From: an uncultured Paraprevotella sp.
Lineage (GTDB): Bacteria > Bacteroidota > Bacteroidia > Bacteroidales > Bacteroidaceae
Direction: 5' to 3'
DNA length: 64,000 nt
Assembly: GCA_944321365.1 (NCBI GenBank)
Contig: CALULA010000001.1
Location: forward strand, 1 to 64,000
Of this stretch, positions 9,801 through 24,205 are shown piece after piece. The notes below the pieces were generated by a model that was not told the origin of the DNA, searched no databases, and saw nothing but the letters and a program-made list of their open reading frames with translations. The position numbers and the translations under genes were made by a program. Numbering within the stretch: the first letter of the stretch is position 1; each line of letters starts with the position of its first letter.

Positions 9801-10514
9801 TGCCGTTATGAGTGCTCTCCGCAGGGAGCGGTAGAGATTCGGGATGGCTATATCCAGGCTGTGGCAGACGGCGATGTGGAGATAACGGCTTATTACACAG
9901 ATTACAGCGGGCAGACATTGAGCACCACGCTGCATGCCGCGGTGGCCACCTTCCCGCTGACCGCCGAAGGATTCAATCCGTCCATCTGGGAGACCGGTTC
10001 GTTTGACGAGAGCACGGGCTGTCTAATTACCGGACCTTACGGTTTCGGTGGCTGGCAGTATGACGCCGGGCTGGACCTTTCTGCCTATAATTATCTGGTG
10101 GTGCGTCTGAAGCAGTCCGCCTCTTGCCAGCCGTCGTTCCGCCTGTTCGATAATCCCAGCTACTGGACAGATCCTTATATGTTCGACATGGGGACGGGCA
10201 CTGAAGCGCGGATCGATCTGCAGAATATGAAGAAGGCCGACGGGACGAAGTGCGACCCCTCACATATTTATATTGCCGGTTTGTGGACCATGGGCGGAAG
10301 CCCCGTCTATATAAAGGAAGTATTCCTGAGCAACGACGGTGAGAATCCGGTAGGCGTGGAGGCTGTGGACGCTGACGCAGACGCCGAAGTCGTTTCGGTG
10401 GTCTACTATTCACTCTCCGGACAGATGTTCTCCGCACCGCAGCCGGGAGTGAATGTCGTGAAGCGCGTGCTGTCGGACGGCCGTGTTGAAGTGAAGAAAG
10501 TGTTGTATCCGTAA
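6852..10514 (+). CDS. GH5-type glycanase fused to a degenerate GH43-like propeller, with T9SS-like C-terminus
   Basis: A multidomain secreted protein of 1220 residues. After a signal peptide (about 1-24) comes a GH5-like TIM barrel (about 30-395) with acid/base Glu204 in LANEP and a likely nucleophile Glu307 in VLVSEVDW. A GH43-like five-bladed propeller (about 420-690) aligns cleanly with the functional GH43 at 16791. However, the catalytic-base Asp is Ala434 (FPAPDVIRV instead of LPDPDVIRV) and the acid Glu is missing; only Asp549 remains. A concanavalin-like beta-sandwich (about 715-915), an Ig-like domain (about 935-1030) and a further beta-sandwich (about 1036-1150) follow. The C-terminus has YYSLSG, a PGVNVV motif and DGR-KKV, as in type IX sorting domains. 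The probable role is endo-acting attack on xylan or a related backbone at the cell surface, with the dead propeller perhaps a binding module (inference). Confidence 0.85.
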   Translation: MKSLLRIFGLCVVMLWTGLQLRAQYGELPPLHVDGRYLKDPHGNVVNLHGVMDTPNPYFNNYRWGNSCEMADVRACQNYFEKLFTALTDTTQGAWCNIFRLHLDPCWTNDPNKPSTGEETGEANISRYSRTRLNSFLRMLFVPLAEQAMDHGMYVVMRPPGVCPQVIQVGGEYQEYLLDVWDIVSSNALVKQYSGQISLELANEPITCLDAEGNETPEALHDFFQPIVDKIRANGFNGILWIPGSGYQSNYVDYVHYPIESYNIGYAVHAYVGWYNCDDETATPERFIEEFGKSVPVVQTNPVLVSEVDWSPEMPGEGHYNEHGDWVPGNMGTWATGTTSGWGNSFKAALDHYGNMSMTLTGTADYIDIDTYLNSREVVPAFGGEPEACAKACFDWYADYAKVDYPHPEFTCRYTADQGDGTFVNPLLAGDFPAPDVIRVEDTYYLASASAAGFPGVTLLQSNDLVNWTYCAQPLQSLYASAETGLADELAPYADGHCSVSLGYGNGRFYLYFAASATGEEADGRSYLLMAERPDGPWQVQPLDDFYGDAGLFSDGEELYLAHGRGALSITRLDSDFRAAETEQVVAAADGTGNCRLYRTDDYYYLYVAVDGSAEGQTVYRSTQLFGPYEAHEGNVFEGQQMRKGCLVQTQTGEWWTVLAKEHGTAGHLPYLEPVTWTDGWPVIGNDGTDVSRDGATYGKPDVGMVWPMTALTTNETFTGTSMGLQWQWNRGPEAGNGSIFERPGYLRLHAGKAGDGDLRQASALLTQRLFVYDTEGTAADSYRDSYATACFDLSGLQEGDVCGLCVMQEPYAYIGVKMENGQHRLVYYRSAYDENGTTVPAVETYGEEVSGKEICLRAVVNFGTDRVTFHYSTDNSTYQAFGEEWTMRGTAEETTGSRVGLFACAAGDAGGYADIDWFTTETEFSERKYYAEGTLQTYTEDDLSLASLTAADETLNLKIGDRQALVLTATFRSGRTENVAASCRYECSPQGAVEIRDGYIQAVADGDVEITAYYTDYSGQTLSTTLHAAVATFPLTAEGFNPSIWETGSFDESTGCLITGPYGFGGWQYDAGLDLSAYNYLVVRLKQSASCQPSFRLFDNPSYWTDPYMFDMGTGTEARIDLQNMKKADGTKCDPSHIYIAGLWTMGGSPVYIKEVFLSNDGENPVGVEAVDADADAEVVSVVYYSLSGQMFSAPQPGVNVVKRVLSDGRVEVKKVLYP

Positions 10515-10537
10515 GTCGGACCGGATGCTTTGTGTGG

Positions 10538-10571
10538 AAACTGTGCCGGAGCCTTTCCGGCACAGTTTTTT
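10538..10571 (+). terminator. Rho-independent terminator after the GH5 fusion gene
   Basis: A perfect 13-bp stem (10538-10550 with 10556-10568), a 5-nt loop and a run of T. It ends the unit that began at 4325 and isolates it from the operon starting at 10693. Confidence 0.9.
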
Positions 10572-10598
10572 ATGTATCAGTGAGTAAAAAGTGAGTGT

Positions 10599-10664
10599 TG
10601 TTACACAGGGTAAATAATCTGTTACATGAGGGAAACAGATAAACAGCGTTTTCATGTATCTTTG
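10599..10664 (+). promoter_or_regulatory. Putative HTCS operator pair and promoter P2 of the 26-kb CAZyme operon
   Basis: Half-sites TGTTACACAGGGTAAAT at 10599 and TGTTACATGAGGGAAAC at 10620, exactly 21 bp apart; minus-7 box TATCTTTG at 10657-10664, 37 bp from the proximal site. It lies immediately upstream of eleven closely spaced co-directional genes ending at 36632. Confidence 0.82.
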
Positions 10665-10692
10665 CGAGCAATGAACACATGATCTGACGGGT

Positions 10693-11661
10693 ATGAATAA
10701 ACATTTCCTGATTTTTTTGACGGTCTTTTTTTCTCTGTTGGCGACTGCACGTACAGCACATGCCGTCAGCTCGGACTATGTGGTCTACACTCCGCAGGCC
10801 GGAGCATTCTGTATTTCGGACAAGGGGAAAGCCGCTTCTTTATATATAGATGAACAGGACTGGCCGGGCGTGCATATCGCTGCACGCAATCTGGCCGCGG
10901 ACATCGGTCGCGTGACCGGAACGGCAGCCGTGCTGGAGGAGGAACGGCCGGCAGGGCAGGGCATGCTGATTGCCGGTACGCTGGGGCACAGCCGCTGGAT
11001 TGACAGTCTGGTTGCAGAAGGACGGATTGACGTTTCGCCCATAAAAGGATGTTGGGAAAGCTATATTATAGAGGTGTCGGACGGCAATCTCGTGGTGGCC
11101 GGAAGCGACAAGCGGGGCACCATCTTCGGGATTTATGATCTGGCCGAGAAAATCGGCGTCTCACCCTGGTACTATATGGCCGACGTGCCGGTGCAGCAGC
11201 ATGCGGCCCTTTATGTGATGCCGGGCCGTTACGTGCAGGAATCGCCCAAGGTGAAATACCGCGGCATCTTCCTCAACGACGAGTGGCCGAGCCTGGGCGG
11301 TTGGGCTTCCGCAAAGTTCGGAGGCTTCAAGAAAGGCTTCCATGAGCATGTCTTTGAACTGCTGCTCCGCCTGAGGGCCAATTACCTCAAGCCGCTCCCG
11401 CCGCGCGAACGCAAACTGAAACTGGTGACCGGCGTGGGACGGATGCGCAGTGAGGTGTTCGACAACCTGCGCTGGCTGACGACAGAAATCGAGGTGGACA
11501 AGCCGGGACTGCATACGTTCAAGGTCTACATGGTGGATCCGGAAATCGTATTGGAACAGCTGGTATTCAGCCCGGACAATGCGCATCCGAGCTATTTCGG
11601 AGCGCAGCCGCTGCAACATCAGTGCGGACGGTGCGGCAAGCCGGAAGCAGAAAAGATGTAG
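10693..11661 (+). CDS. Internally deleted GH115 alpha-glucuronidase remnant
   Basis: The ORF is only 322 residues, against 840-950 for GH115. Residues up to about 233 align well with the N-terminal part of the intact GH115 at 24206, sharing AGSDKRGTI-GIY, GVSPWY--ADVPV, KVKYRGIF-NDE and ELLLRLRAN. Directly after RANYL the sequence jumps in frame to a GH115-like C-terminal domain (GLHTFKVYMVDPEIVLEQL, about 255-310). The whole catalytic core, including the GTSHHEPM, GMRGDED and DDNFG segments seen in the intact copy, is absent. It was presumably once a secreted alpha-1,2-(4-O-methyl)-glucuronidase and is now almost certainly inactive, although it stays in frame as the first gene of the operon. 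A collapsed assembly could mimic this. Confidence 0.85.
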   Translation: MNKHFLIFLTVFFSLLATARTAHAVSSDYVVYTPQAGAFCISDKGKAASLYIDEQDWPGVHIAARNLAADIGRVTGTAAVLEEERPAGQGMLIAGTLGHSRWIDSLVAEGRIDVSPIKGCWESYIIEVSDGNLVVAGSDKRGTIFGIYDLAEKIGVSPWYYMADVPVQQHAALYVMPGRYVQESPKVKYRGIFLNDEWPSLGGWASAKFGGFKKGFHEHVFELLLRLRANYLKPLPPRERKLKLVTGVGRMRSEVFDNLRWLTTEIEVDKPGLHTFKVYMVDPEIVLEQLVFSPDNAHPSYFGAQPLQHQCGRCGKPEAEKM

Positions 11662-11687
11662 GACAAAATGAATGTTTTAAGTTATAG

Positions 11688-13886
<2,199 letters not shown>

Positions 13887-13987
13887 ACAGTCTGCAGACC
13901 GATGCTGACGGTGAGCAAAGGAAGCTCGCCATGGGTGAACGGGCAAATAAGGACAGTAAGATGATGGATGAATAAACATAAGGATGA

Positions 13988-15352
13988 ATGATGAAACGTA
14001 AAGCAATATTGTTTGGACTGGGACTGTTGGCAGTGGGACTGAAGGCCCAGAATCCGATTGTGCAGACTCATTACACGGCCGATCCTGCACCGATGGTGTA
14101 CGGCGACACCTTGTATCTGTATGTGGGGTGTGATGAAAAAGACGCTCCGAAGAAATCCTATCTCATGCGGGAGTACCGTCTGTACACCACTACCGATATG
14201 GTAAACTGGACCGACCATGGTGCTCCGTTGAAGACCAGCGCGTTCGCATGGTCGGCAGGCGACGCGAGTGCCGCGCAGTGCATTCCGCGGAACGGCAAGT
14301 TCTATTGGTACATCTCTTCGCAGAATCGCCGTAATCCGGGCTCCTCTGTCGGCGTGGCCTTAGCGGACAGTCCCTACGGTCCGTTCAGGGATGCCTTGGG
14401 ACATGGGCTGGTGACGAACGATATGACCACTTACGCCAAACACAGTTGGGACGATCTCGACCCGACGGTGATGATCGACGACGACGGGCAGGCTTGGCTC
14501 TATTGGGGTAATGGAGTGTGCTACCGCGCAAAGCTGAAAGCGGACATGCTGACTCTTGACGGTGATATAGAGGCTATGGACCGTCTGGATTCCCTTGCTT
14601 TCTCCGGCGGTTTCACAGAAGCGCCGTGGCTTTACAAGCGTGGCGGGAATTATTATCTGATATATGCGTCAGGTTTTCCTGAATCTATCCACTATTCCAT
14701 GGCTGAGTCGGCTGGGGGAAGCTGGAAAGCTCAGGGAGTGGTGATGCCTTTGGAACGCGGAAGTAACACCAACCATCCGGCTATTGTGGATTATAAGGGG
14801 CATTCTTACTTCTTCTATCATAATGATGCGCTGCCGGGCGGACACAGCTATTGCCGTTCGGTATGTGTGGAAGAGTTCAAATATGAAGCAGACGGCCGGA
14901 TTCCAGAACTGCACATGACAGACCAAGGCATAAAGAAAGGTGTGGGTACGCTCGATCCCTACCGTCGGACGCAGGCCGAGACCATAGCCTGGTCGGAAGG
15001 TGTGACTACAAGAACGGATGCGGTGCGGGGCGTATATGTGACGGATATTCATCATGGTGATTATATTAAGGTACGTGATGTGAATTTCGGTCCGTCAGGA
15101 GCGTCCGGTTTCATGGCCGCAGCTTCCAGCCGTTATTTTGGCGGACAGATAGAATTGCGGCTGGACAGTCTGGAAGGTGAGGTGCTGGGCATCCTGAATA
15201 TTCCTTATACCGGTGAATGGGAAAACTGGAAAGAGTTCACCGTCAAGGTGAAGAGCGTGCCGGGAGTGCATGACCTGTATCTTGTGTTCAGAGGAAAACA
15301 GCCTCATGCCTTGTTCAACCTGGATTATTGGAAATTCGATGAGGCCTCCTGA
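13988..15352 (+). CDS. GH43 glycosidase with CBM6-like C-terminal domain
   Basis: A secreted enzyme of 454 residues. The signal peptide (about 1-20) is followed immediately by the GH43 blade [15 protein letters not shown] with catalytic-base Asp32. The pKa-modulating Asp lies in DLDPTVMID and the acid Glu in TEAPWLYKR. Residues of about 325-450 form a CBM6-like beta-sandwich (ETIAWSEG, GDYIKVRDVNFG, GVHDLYLVF). The expected activity is alpha-L-arabinofuranosidase or beta-xylosidase on arabinoxylan oligosaccharides in the periplasm. It is closely similar to the following gene and to the C-terminal half of the preceding one. ATG codons at 13988 and 13991 are both possible. Confidence 0.9.
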   Translation: MMKRKAILFGLGLLAVGLKAQNPIVQTHYTADPAPMVYGDTLYLYVGCDEKDAPKKSYLMREYRLYTTTDMVNWTDHGAPLKTSAFAWSAGDASAAQCIPRNGKFYWYISSQNRRNPGSSVGVALADSPYGPFRDALGHGLVTNDMTTYAKHSWDDLDPTVMIDDDGQAWLYWGNGVCYRAKLKADMLTLDGDIEAMDRLDSLAFSGGFTEAPWLYKRGGNYYLIYASGFPESIHYSMAESAGGSWKAQGVVMPLERGSNTNHPAIVDYKGHSYFFYHNDALPGGHSYCRSVCVEEFKYEADGRIPELHMTDQGIKKGVGTLDPYRRTQAETIAWSEGVTTRTDAVRGVYVTDIHHGDYIKVRDVNFGPSGASGFMAAASSRYFGGQIELRLDSLEGEVLGILNIPYTGEWENWKEFTVKVKSVPGVHDLYLVFRGKQPHALFNLDYWKFDEAS

Positions 15353-15416
15353 ATGTGCCCGACAGGGCGTCGGGATGTGAGAAGGTCAAAAACTGAATTT
15401 AAACTGTAAAAGAAAT

Positions 15417-16772
15417 ATGTTGAAGCAAAACTTTTTATTGTTCTTCCTGGGAATGTGTCCTTTGGTGGGGACGGCCCAGAACCCGATTGTACAAACCATG
15501 TACACGGCAGACCCCGCACCGATGGTGTCCGGCGACAGACTCTATCTTTATACCAGCCATGACGAGGACGCTTCGACGTGGTTTGTGATGAACGACTGGA
15601 AACTTTATTCCACCACCGACATGGTGAACTGGACCGATCATGGGGTACCTCTTTCTTACAAGACCTTCAGTTGGGCCAAAGGTGACGCCTGGGCCATGCA
15701 GTGTGTGGAGCGTGACGGCAAGTTCTATGCCTATGTTCCGGTGACGATGAAGAAAGGAGGCGGTGCCATCGGAGTAGCCGTGGCCGACAATCCCGCAGGT
15801 CCGTTTTACGATCCGTTGGGGAAACCGCTGGTGAGTAGTGGGAAAGGTGATATAGACCCCACCGTGCTGGTGGATGATGACGGTCAGGCTTATCTTTATT
15901 GGGGTAATCCTTTTTGCTATTATGTGAAGCTGAACGAGGACATGATTTCCTATTCCGGTGATATCGTGCGTGTACCCATGACGGAAGAAGCCTTCGGCAA
16001 ACGCGACGGCAATGTGGCCGAACGGCCTACGCTTTATGAGGAAGGTCCGTGGCTTTACAAGCGCGACAGCCGTTATTATCTCTTGTGGGCCGGCGGACCT
16101 ATCTCGGAACACTTGGGCTATTCGATGGCCGACAGCCCCACAGGTCCGTGGAAATATGCCGGCACTTTGATGCCTACCGAGGGGCGTAGTTTCACAAACC
16201 ATCCCGGCATGGTGGACTATAAGGGACATACTTATCTGTTCTACCATAACGGCGCACTGCCCGGAGGATCAGGATTTACCCGTTCGGTGTGCGTGGAACA
16301 GGTCGAGTTTAACGCTGATGGTTCCATCCGTCCCTTGAAAATGACGGAAGGTATCCGTGAGGGGTTGGGAACACTGAATCCTTATCGTAAGACCGAAGCG
16401 GAGACTATGGCGTTCTCGGAAGGGATGAAAGCTGCACAGAACGAAGAAGTCGGGGTGTTTGTCAATGCCATGCATGACGGTGCTTACATCAAAGTCAGGG
16501 ATGTGGACTTCCGGCAGGACGGTCCGTCACGGCTTATGGCGCGTGTGGGTACAACCCATAATGGCGGTGTTACGATGGAAGTGCGGGCCGATGGAGTGCA
16601 AGGACAGCTGTTGGGTACGATTAAGGTGCCGATGACCGGATGGGATGACCGCTGGGCCTTGGTGGAAACGGAGGTGAGCGGCGTGAGCGGTGTGCATGAC
16701 ATCTATTTCGTCTGCAAAGGCAACAAGCCCGGCCGGTTGATGTATTTTGATTACTGGATGTTTATGAAATAA
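15417..16772 (+). CDS. GH43 glycosidase with CBM6-like C-terminal domain (paralogue)
   Basis: A 451-residue tandem paralogue of the preceding gene with the same layout: signal peptide, GH43 propeller starting [15 protein letters not shown] (Asp32), modulating Asp in DIDPTVLVD, acid Glu in EEGPWLYKR, then a CBM6-like domain (about 325-450; [27 protein letters not shown]). The predicted function is the removal of arabinofuranosyl or xylosyl units from xylan oligosaccharides. The two copies differ in the loops around the active site, which suggests different linkage specificities rather than redundancy (inference). The next gene begins 19 bases after the stop. Confidence 0.9.
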   Translation: MLKQNFLLFFLGMCPLVGTAQNPIVQTMYTADPAPMVSGDRLYLYTSHDEDASTWFVMNDWKLYSTTDMVNWTDHGVPLSYKTFSWAKGDAWAMQCVERDGKFYAYVPVTMKKGGGAIGVAVADNPAGPFYDPLGKPLVSSGKGDIDPTVLVDDDGQAYLYWGNPFCYYVKLNEDMISYSGDIVRVPMTEEAFGKRDGNVAERPTLYEEGPWLYKRDSRYYLLWAGGPISEHLGYSMADSPTGPWKYAGTLMPTEGRSFTNHPGMVDYKGHTYLFYHNGALPGGSGFTRSVCVEQVEFNADGSIRPLKMTEGIREGLGTLNPYRKTEAETMAFSEGMKAAQNEEVGVFVNAMHDGAYIKVRDVDFRQDGPSRLMARVGTTHNGGVTMEVRADGVQGQLLGTIKVPMTGWDDRWALVETEVSGVSGVHDIYFVCKGNKPGRLMYFDYWMFMK

Positions 16773-16790
16773 ATCTGTAAAAGGACAAAT

Positions 16791-19302
<2,512 letters not shown>

Positions 19303-19336
19303 ACTCCATTCTTTCATACTTTAAAAACAATTTATC

Positions 19337-21676
19337 ATGAAAAAAATATCTTCAACATTATGGCTTTCCCTGGCCTGCGGACTCCTGCCGGTTCAGGTCC
19401 AGGCTCAGGAAAATATCACAGTAGACGGTACGGTGCGCAACATGATTACCTACGCTCCGGAGGACTTGCCTTATAATCCGCCTTTGGTCATTTCATTGCA
19501 TGGCATGAGTCAGGATGCCAACTATCAGCGCGGGCAGACCAACTGGGAGGCTGTGGCCGATACGGCCAAGTTCGTCGTGGTCTACCCTAACGGAATCAAC
19601 AAGGCATGGGATATCAGTGGAGATACCGATATCCGCTTCATCGAGACGATCATTGATACGATGTACAGCCGGCATCATATCAATCGCAACCGGGTATATC
19701 TCACAGGATTTTCCATGGGCGGCATGATGACTTATCACGCCATGGCTAAAATGGGAGACAAGATTGCGGCTTTCGGTCCGGTGAGCGGCATCCCCGTAGA
19801 TTACCGTGATCCGTCCGGTACGCGTCCTGTGCCTATCATACATACTCACGGAACCGCCGACAATGTGGTGTGGTATAACGGAGACGCAAGTCATCCGGCC
19901 GGAGGCTATGGCAGCATTCCGGACTATGTGAAGAAATGGGCCGAGTTTGACGGCTGCAACATGACACCGGAAGTCATCAAACCCTATCCGGCGAACAAAC
20001 CGGGGTCGGCTGCAACCTATACCAGATATGCAGGTGGAAAGGATGGAGTGGAAGTCGTCCTCATTTCCATTGAAGGGAAAGGACACTGGCATTCCAACGA
20101 TGCAGCGAGCGTGATAACGACGCAGGAAATCTGGAATTTCTGTAAACGCTATGCACTGGGACCGGAAGAGCCGGAACCGCCTTCGCTGGTTTCGGCACAG
20201 CCTGAAGACCGGTCTTTTGATTTGCCGACAAGTACTTCGCAATTTGAGTTCGTGTTCAACGAAAAGGTTGATTGCGGACAAGTGACTGCCGAACTTGTCG
20301 GCGAGGGGGAAGTCTATTCCCTGCAGGCAGTCACTGAGGGATGGAACACTACGCTGTCGCTCTCTTTGCCGGAGCAGGTTGAGCCTGCCGACGGCGAGTA
20401 TGTCCTGACGATTCGTAACGTCGTGAACGAAAAAGGCGGCAAGATTGCATCGCTGTCGTTCCGTTACACTTACGGATTCACTGAAGTGGGCATGGATTTG
20501 GCTATCGACACTTTGCTGTTGCCGGACTGGATGGCAGAACAGGCTGCAGTGGGCGAAGGCATACCGCAGGGATGGTGGCGTGTGAACAGCCGTTCCGACG
20601 GCTCGAAAGACGAGAAAGAGCCGGGCAGTGTCAACACGGGTGGTGCACGCCTGAAATATTTCCCGACGGGAGGAGATTTCGATTCCGGCTTCTATCTGAG
20701 TGCCCGCGACTATGACGTCTGCCGTTTCTATTATGGCGATGTGGAAGATTATCGCTTGTATCTCCAACCCGGAAAGTATCTGTTGTCGTTCAGCTCTATA
20801 TACTGGAGTGCAGGTTCGGCCAGCGGAAAGGCCACGTTTGACGTGACAGTCAGCGGTGTGGAGGACGGTGAGACGGTATTTTCGCGCAGCGGACTGTCGT
20901 CAACGGGCTGTCTGAATGAGTCTACGACGGCTCCTGTTTCCGGGGCACAAGCGCACGAATATGCTTTCGAAGTGTCGGAAGCCGGAAACTATCGTCTGGA
21001 ATTCAGTATGTCGCAAGGTTGGAACTCCGTTATTTTGGGGAAGGTGAAACTCACGACGGCACCGTCTGTAGCCGATGTGTATAAGGGGGGATTCTTGCGG
21101 GCATTGCAGCCTGCACAGCAGCTTTATGCCGACACGGAGGGCGAAAGATACAGCGATTCCGAGGAACTGCGCGAGGCTTTACGTAAAGTGTTGGAGCAAT
21201 ACGAGGACTGGAGTTCCACCTCGCCTACTGAGTATGAGGCTGCCACACGGGCCATAACGGAAGCCGCAGAGCCGTTGAATGTGCGGAAAGCCTGTGTGGA
21301 CCGCTACTTTACGGCCTATGGGGCTGCGAAGGATTGTGTGGACCGTTATGCGGGAAACGCCGTGTATGAGCAGCAGACAGCTTATATTTCTTTGCGGGAA
21401 GCCGTGGACATTTATGCGGAAGAACGGATGGATCTTTCCGCAGAAACGCAGCTGGAATCCGCCTCTGCTGTTTTGGAAGAGCGGCTGGCCGATTTCCTGG
21501 ACTTTGTCACGGCGGTGAAACCGGCGGAGGTCGTGGCCGAACCTGTCGCAGTAGAATATTATGACTTGGACGGGAAACGTGCCGGGCTGCAACGTGAAGG
21601 GATGGTGATTGTCAAGGCACGTTATGCCGACGGCACGGTCAGAACGTGGAAGCAGGCAAGAAAATCCGGACGCTGA
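19337..21676 (+). CDS. CE1-type (feruloyl) esterase with helical domain and T9SS-like C-terminus
   Basis: A 779-residue secreted protein. The N-terminal alpha/beta-hydrolase (about 25-275) is of the poly(hydroxybutyrate)-depolymerase/feruloyl-esterase type: [12 protein letters not shown] oxyanion loop, Ser126 in GFSMGG, Asp in HGTADNVV and His in [10 protein letters not shown] Big_5-like Ig domain (about 282-380, [14 protein letters not shown]), a beta-sandwich (about 385-575) and an alpha-helical region resembling FIVAR/coiled segments (about 580-725) follow. The C-terminus contains YYDLDGKR and a [13 protein letters not shown] stretch, the sorting-domain pattern shared with other large enzymes here. 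The predicted role is to release ferulate or other aromatic acids from xylan at the cell surface (inference). Confidence 0.85.
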   Translation: MKKISSTLWLSLACGLLPVQVQAQENITVDGTVRNMITYAPEDLPYNPPLVISLHGMSQDANYQRGQTNWEAVADTAKFVVVYPNGINKAWDISGDTDIRFIETIIDTMYSRHHINRNRVYLTGFSMGGMMTYHAMAKMGDKIAAFGPVSGIPVDYRDPSGTRPVPIIHTHGTADNVVWYNGDASHPAGGYGSIPDYVKKWAEFDGCNMTPEVIKPYPANKPGSAATYTRYAGGKDGVEVVLISIEGKGHWHSNDAASVITTQEIWNFCKRYALGPEEPEPPSLVSAQPEDRSFDLPTSTSQFEFVFNEKVDCGQVTAELVGEGEVYSLQAVTEGWNTTLSLSLPEQVEPADGEYVLTIRNVVNEKGGKIASLSFRYTYGFTEVGMDLAIDTLLLPDWMAEQAAVGEGIPQGWWRVNSRSDGSKDEKEPGSVNTGGARLKYFPTGGDFDSGFYLSARDYDVCRFYYGDVEDYRLYLQPGKYLLSFSSIYWSAGSASGKATFDVTVSGVEDGETVFSRSGLSSTGCLNESTTAPVSGAQAHEYAFEVSEAGNYRLEFSMSQGWNSVILGKVKLTTAPSVADVYKGGFLRALQPAQQLYADTEGERYSDSEELREALRKVLEQYEDWSSTSPTEYEAATRAITEAAEPLNVRKACVDRYFTAYGAAKDCVDRYAGNAVYEQQTAYISLREAVDIYAEERMDLSAETQLESASAVLEERLADFLDFVTAVKPAEVVAEPVAVEYYDLDGKRAGLQREGMVIVKARYADGTVRTWKQARKSGR

Positions 21677-21700
21677 CAGCGGATGAACTGTTTTTTTTCG

Positions 21701-21708
21701 TATTTTTG
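21701..21708 (+). promoter_or_regulatory. Possible internal promoter before the GH95 gene
   Basis: A TATTTTTG box matches the Bacteroidota minus-7 consensus in the 69-bp gap before the GH95 start at 21745. No operator-like repeat lies at the 37-bp register, so if it is real it is not obviously HTCS-controlled. Confidence 0.4.
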
Positions 21709-21744
21709 TTTGCTGAATGTTATTCATTAATAAAAACGAATATC

Positions 21745-24177
21745 ATGAAAAAACTTTTTATTCTTCTCGTTCTGTTTTCCGTCAGTTTCTCAACAGTCAG
21801 TCCGGCGGACCTGAAATTGTGGTACAGCCGTCCGGCGCAGAACTGGACTGAAGCCTTGCCCGTGGGCAACTCACGCCTTGGGGCGATGGTCTATGGCGGG
21901 ACGGAGCATGAGGAAATCCAGTTGAACGAAGAGACTTTCTGGGCCGGAGGACCGTATGACAACAATAATCCGAATGCACGCTATGTGCTGCCCATTGTGC
22001 GTCAGCTGATTTTTGAAGGAAAAAACAGAGAGGCACAGCGGCTGATTGACGCCAATTTCCTGACGCGGCAGCATGGCATGAGCTATCTGACGATGGGAAG
22101 CCTGCGTCTGGATTTCCCCGGACATGACGGGGTCACGGGCTTTTACCGCGACCTGAATCTGGAAGATGCGACGGCAACAACCCGTTACGAGGTGGACGGC
22201 GTGACCTATACCCGCACGGTCTTTGCGTCATTCACGGACAGTGTGCTTGTCGTCCGTCTGTCGGCAGGCGAAAAGAACCGGCTGGCGTTCAGCGTGGGGT
22301 ATGACAGTCCTTTGAAACATGAAGTGGAAGTGCAGGACGGCATTCTCCGTTTTGTCTGTCACGGTCAGGACCAGGAAGGCATCAAGGCGGCATTGCATGC
22401 GGAAGGCCGTGTACAGGTATTGACTGACGGAAAAGTGGTTTCGGGCGAAAAAAGTTTGCGCGTTGAGCAGGCTACTTATGCCACACTCTATCTGTCTGCC
22501 GCCACAAACTTCGTGAATTACCATGATGTGAGCGGCGATGCCTCGGCACGGGCCGACCGGTTGCTGGCACAGGCCGTGCAGAGACCATACGGGAAAGCAC
22601 TTGAGCAGCATGTGGATTACTATAAAAGTCTGTTCGACAGGGTGCAGCTGAACATCGGTGACGGGACGGACGGTGCCGATAAACTGGAAACCGACATCCG
22701 TATCCGCGACTTTCATAAGGGGAATGACGTCTCGTTGCCCGTGCTGTTGTTCCAATACGGGCGCTATCTGCTGATTTCCTCATCGCAGCCCGGTGGGCAG
22801 CCGGCTAATCTGCAGGGCGTCTGGAACCGCAGTACGCATGCTCCTTGGGACAGCAAATACACCATCAACATCAACACGGAGATGAACTATTGGCCTGCCG
22901 AGGTGACCAATCTGAGCGAGATGCACGAACCGTTGTTCGGCATGTTGCAGGATTTGTCCGAGACCGGTGCGCAGACGGCCCGCGAGATGTATGGCTGCCG
23001 GGGATGGGTGGCCCATCACAATACGGATTTGTGGCGCATCTGCGGCGTGGTGGATTTTGCTGCAGCGGGCATGTGGCCGAGCGGCGGTGCCTGGCTGGCG
23101 CAGCATCTGTGGCAGCATTATCTCTTTACGGGCGACCGCGATTTCCTGAAAACCTATTATCCCGTTCTGAAAGGCACGGCACAGTTCTACATGGATTTCC
23201 TGACGGAACATCCCCGTTATCATTGGTGGGTGATTTCACCGTCCGTCTCTCCGGAGCACGGACCGGTGACGGCGGGTTGCACCATGGACAACCAGATTGC
23301 TTTCGATGCGTTGCGGAATACGCTTGCCGCAGCCCGCATTGTGGGCGACAGTCAGGCTTTCCAGGACTCTTTGCGTCAGATGGCGGACCGTCTTCCGCCC
23401 ATGCAGATCGGGCAACATGGGCAGTTGCAGGAATGGCTGGAGGATGTGGACAATCCGACAGACGAGCACCGTCATATCTCACATCTGTACGGTCTGTACC
23501 CAAGCAATCAGATTTCACCCTTCAGTCATCCCGACTTGTTCCAGGCGGCCCGTACTACATTGGAGCAACGGGGCGACCAGGCAACGGGGTGGAGCATCGG
23601 CTGGAAAATCAATTTCTGGGCCCGTATGCTGGACGGTGATCATGCTTATCGGCTGATTAGTAATATGCTCAGGCTGTTACCTTCGGATGAGAAGGCAAAA
23701 GAATATCCGGAGGGACGCACCTATCCGAATATGTTCGATGCGCATCCTCCGTTCCAGATAGACGGTAATTTCGGAGCGACAGCCGGCATCGCCGAGATGT
23801 TGTTGCAGAGTCATGATGGGGCCGTACACCTTTTGCCCGCATTGCCTGAAGCCTGGAGCAAAGGTAAGGTGAGCGGATTGTGTGCCCGTGGGGGATACGA
23901 AGTGGATATGGAATGGGCTGAAGGACGGTTGACGACGGCTGTTGTGCGTTCCGCTATCGGCGGCACATTGCGCATCCGTTCGCAAGTTCCGTTGAAGGGC
24001 CGCGGACTGCGGAAAGCTGAGGGCGGGTGTCCGAATGAGCTGCTGGCCCCGGCTGACGTAAAAGAGCCTTTGCGTTCTCCCAAGTTGAGCGGAACGGTCG
24101 AGGCAGAGCTTCCGACGGTTTATGAATACGATGTGGATACCCGTCCGGGAAAGACTTATACTTTCCGGGGCGTATAG
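21745..24177 (+). CDS. GH95 alpha-L-fucosidase/alpha-L-galactosidase
   Basis: 810 residues from the ATG at 21745 (MKKLFILL signal peptide); an upstream in-frame start at 21646 would overlap the previous gene and place 33 non-signal residues in front. GH95 features run the full length: [20 protein letters not shown] with [23 protein letters not shown] (catalytic Asn region), [10 protein letters not shown] with the acid Glu, [11 protein letters not shown] and [15 protein letters not shown]. Family members remove alpha-1,2-L-fucose. In a characterised complex-xylan system a GH95 acts as an alpha-L-galactosidase on cereal-bran side chains, which would suit this locus better (inference from context). 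It is likely periplasmic. Confidence 0.93.
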   Translation: MKKLFILLVLFSVSFSTVSPADLKLWYSRPAQNWTEALPVGNSRLGAMVYGGTEHEEIQLNEETFWAGGPYDNNNPNARYVLPIVRQLIFEGKNREAQRLIDANFLTRQHGMSYLTMGSLRLDFPGHDGVTGFYRDLNLEDATATTRYEVDGVTYTRTVFASFTDSVLVVRLSAGEKNRLAFSVGYDSPLKHEVEVQDGILRFVCHGQDQEGIKAALHAEGRVQVLTDGKVVSGEKSLRVEQATYATLYLSAATNFVNYHDVSGDASARADRLLAQAVQRPYGKALEQHVDYYKSLFDRVQLNIGDGTDGADKLETDIRIRDFHKGNDVSLPVLLFQYGRYLLISSSQPGGQPANLQGVWNRSTHAPWDSKYTININTEMNYWPAEVTNLSEMHEPLFGMLQDLSETGAQTAREMYGCRGWVAHHNTDLWRICGVVDFAAAGMWPSGGAWLAQHLWQHYLFTGDRDFLKTYYPVLKGTAQFYMDFLTEHPRYHWWVISPSVSPEHGPVTAGCTMDNQIAFDALRNTLAAARIVGDSQAFQDSLRQMADRLPPMQIGQHGQLQEWLEDVDNPTDEHRHISHLYGLYPSNQISPFSHPDLFQAARTTLEQRGDQATGWSIGWKINFWARMLDGDHAYRLISNMLRLLPSDEKAKEYPEGRTYPNMFDAHPPFQIDGNFGATAGIAEMLLQSHDGAVHLLPALPEAWSKGKVSGLCARGGYEVDMEWAEGRLTTAVVRSAIGGTLRIRSQVPLKGRGLRKAEGGCPNELLAPADVKEPLRSPKLSGTVEAELPTVYEYDVDTRPGKTYTFRGV

Positions 24178-24205
24178 ACGATGGGGAGAAGCATTGTCTG
24201 GCAAT

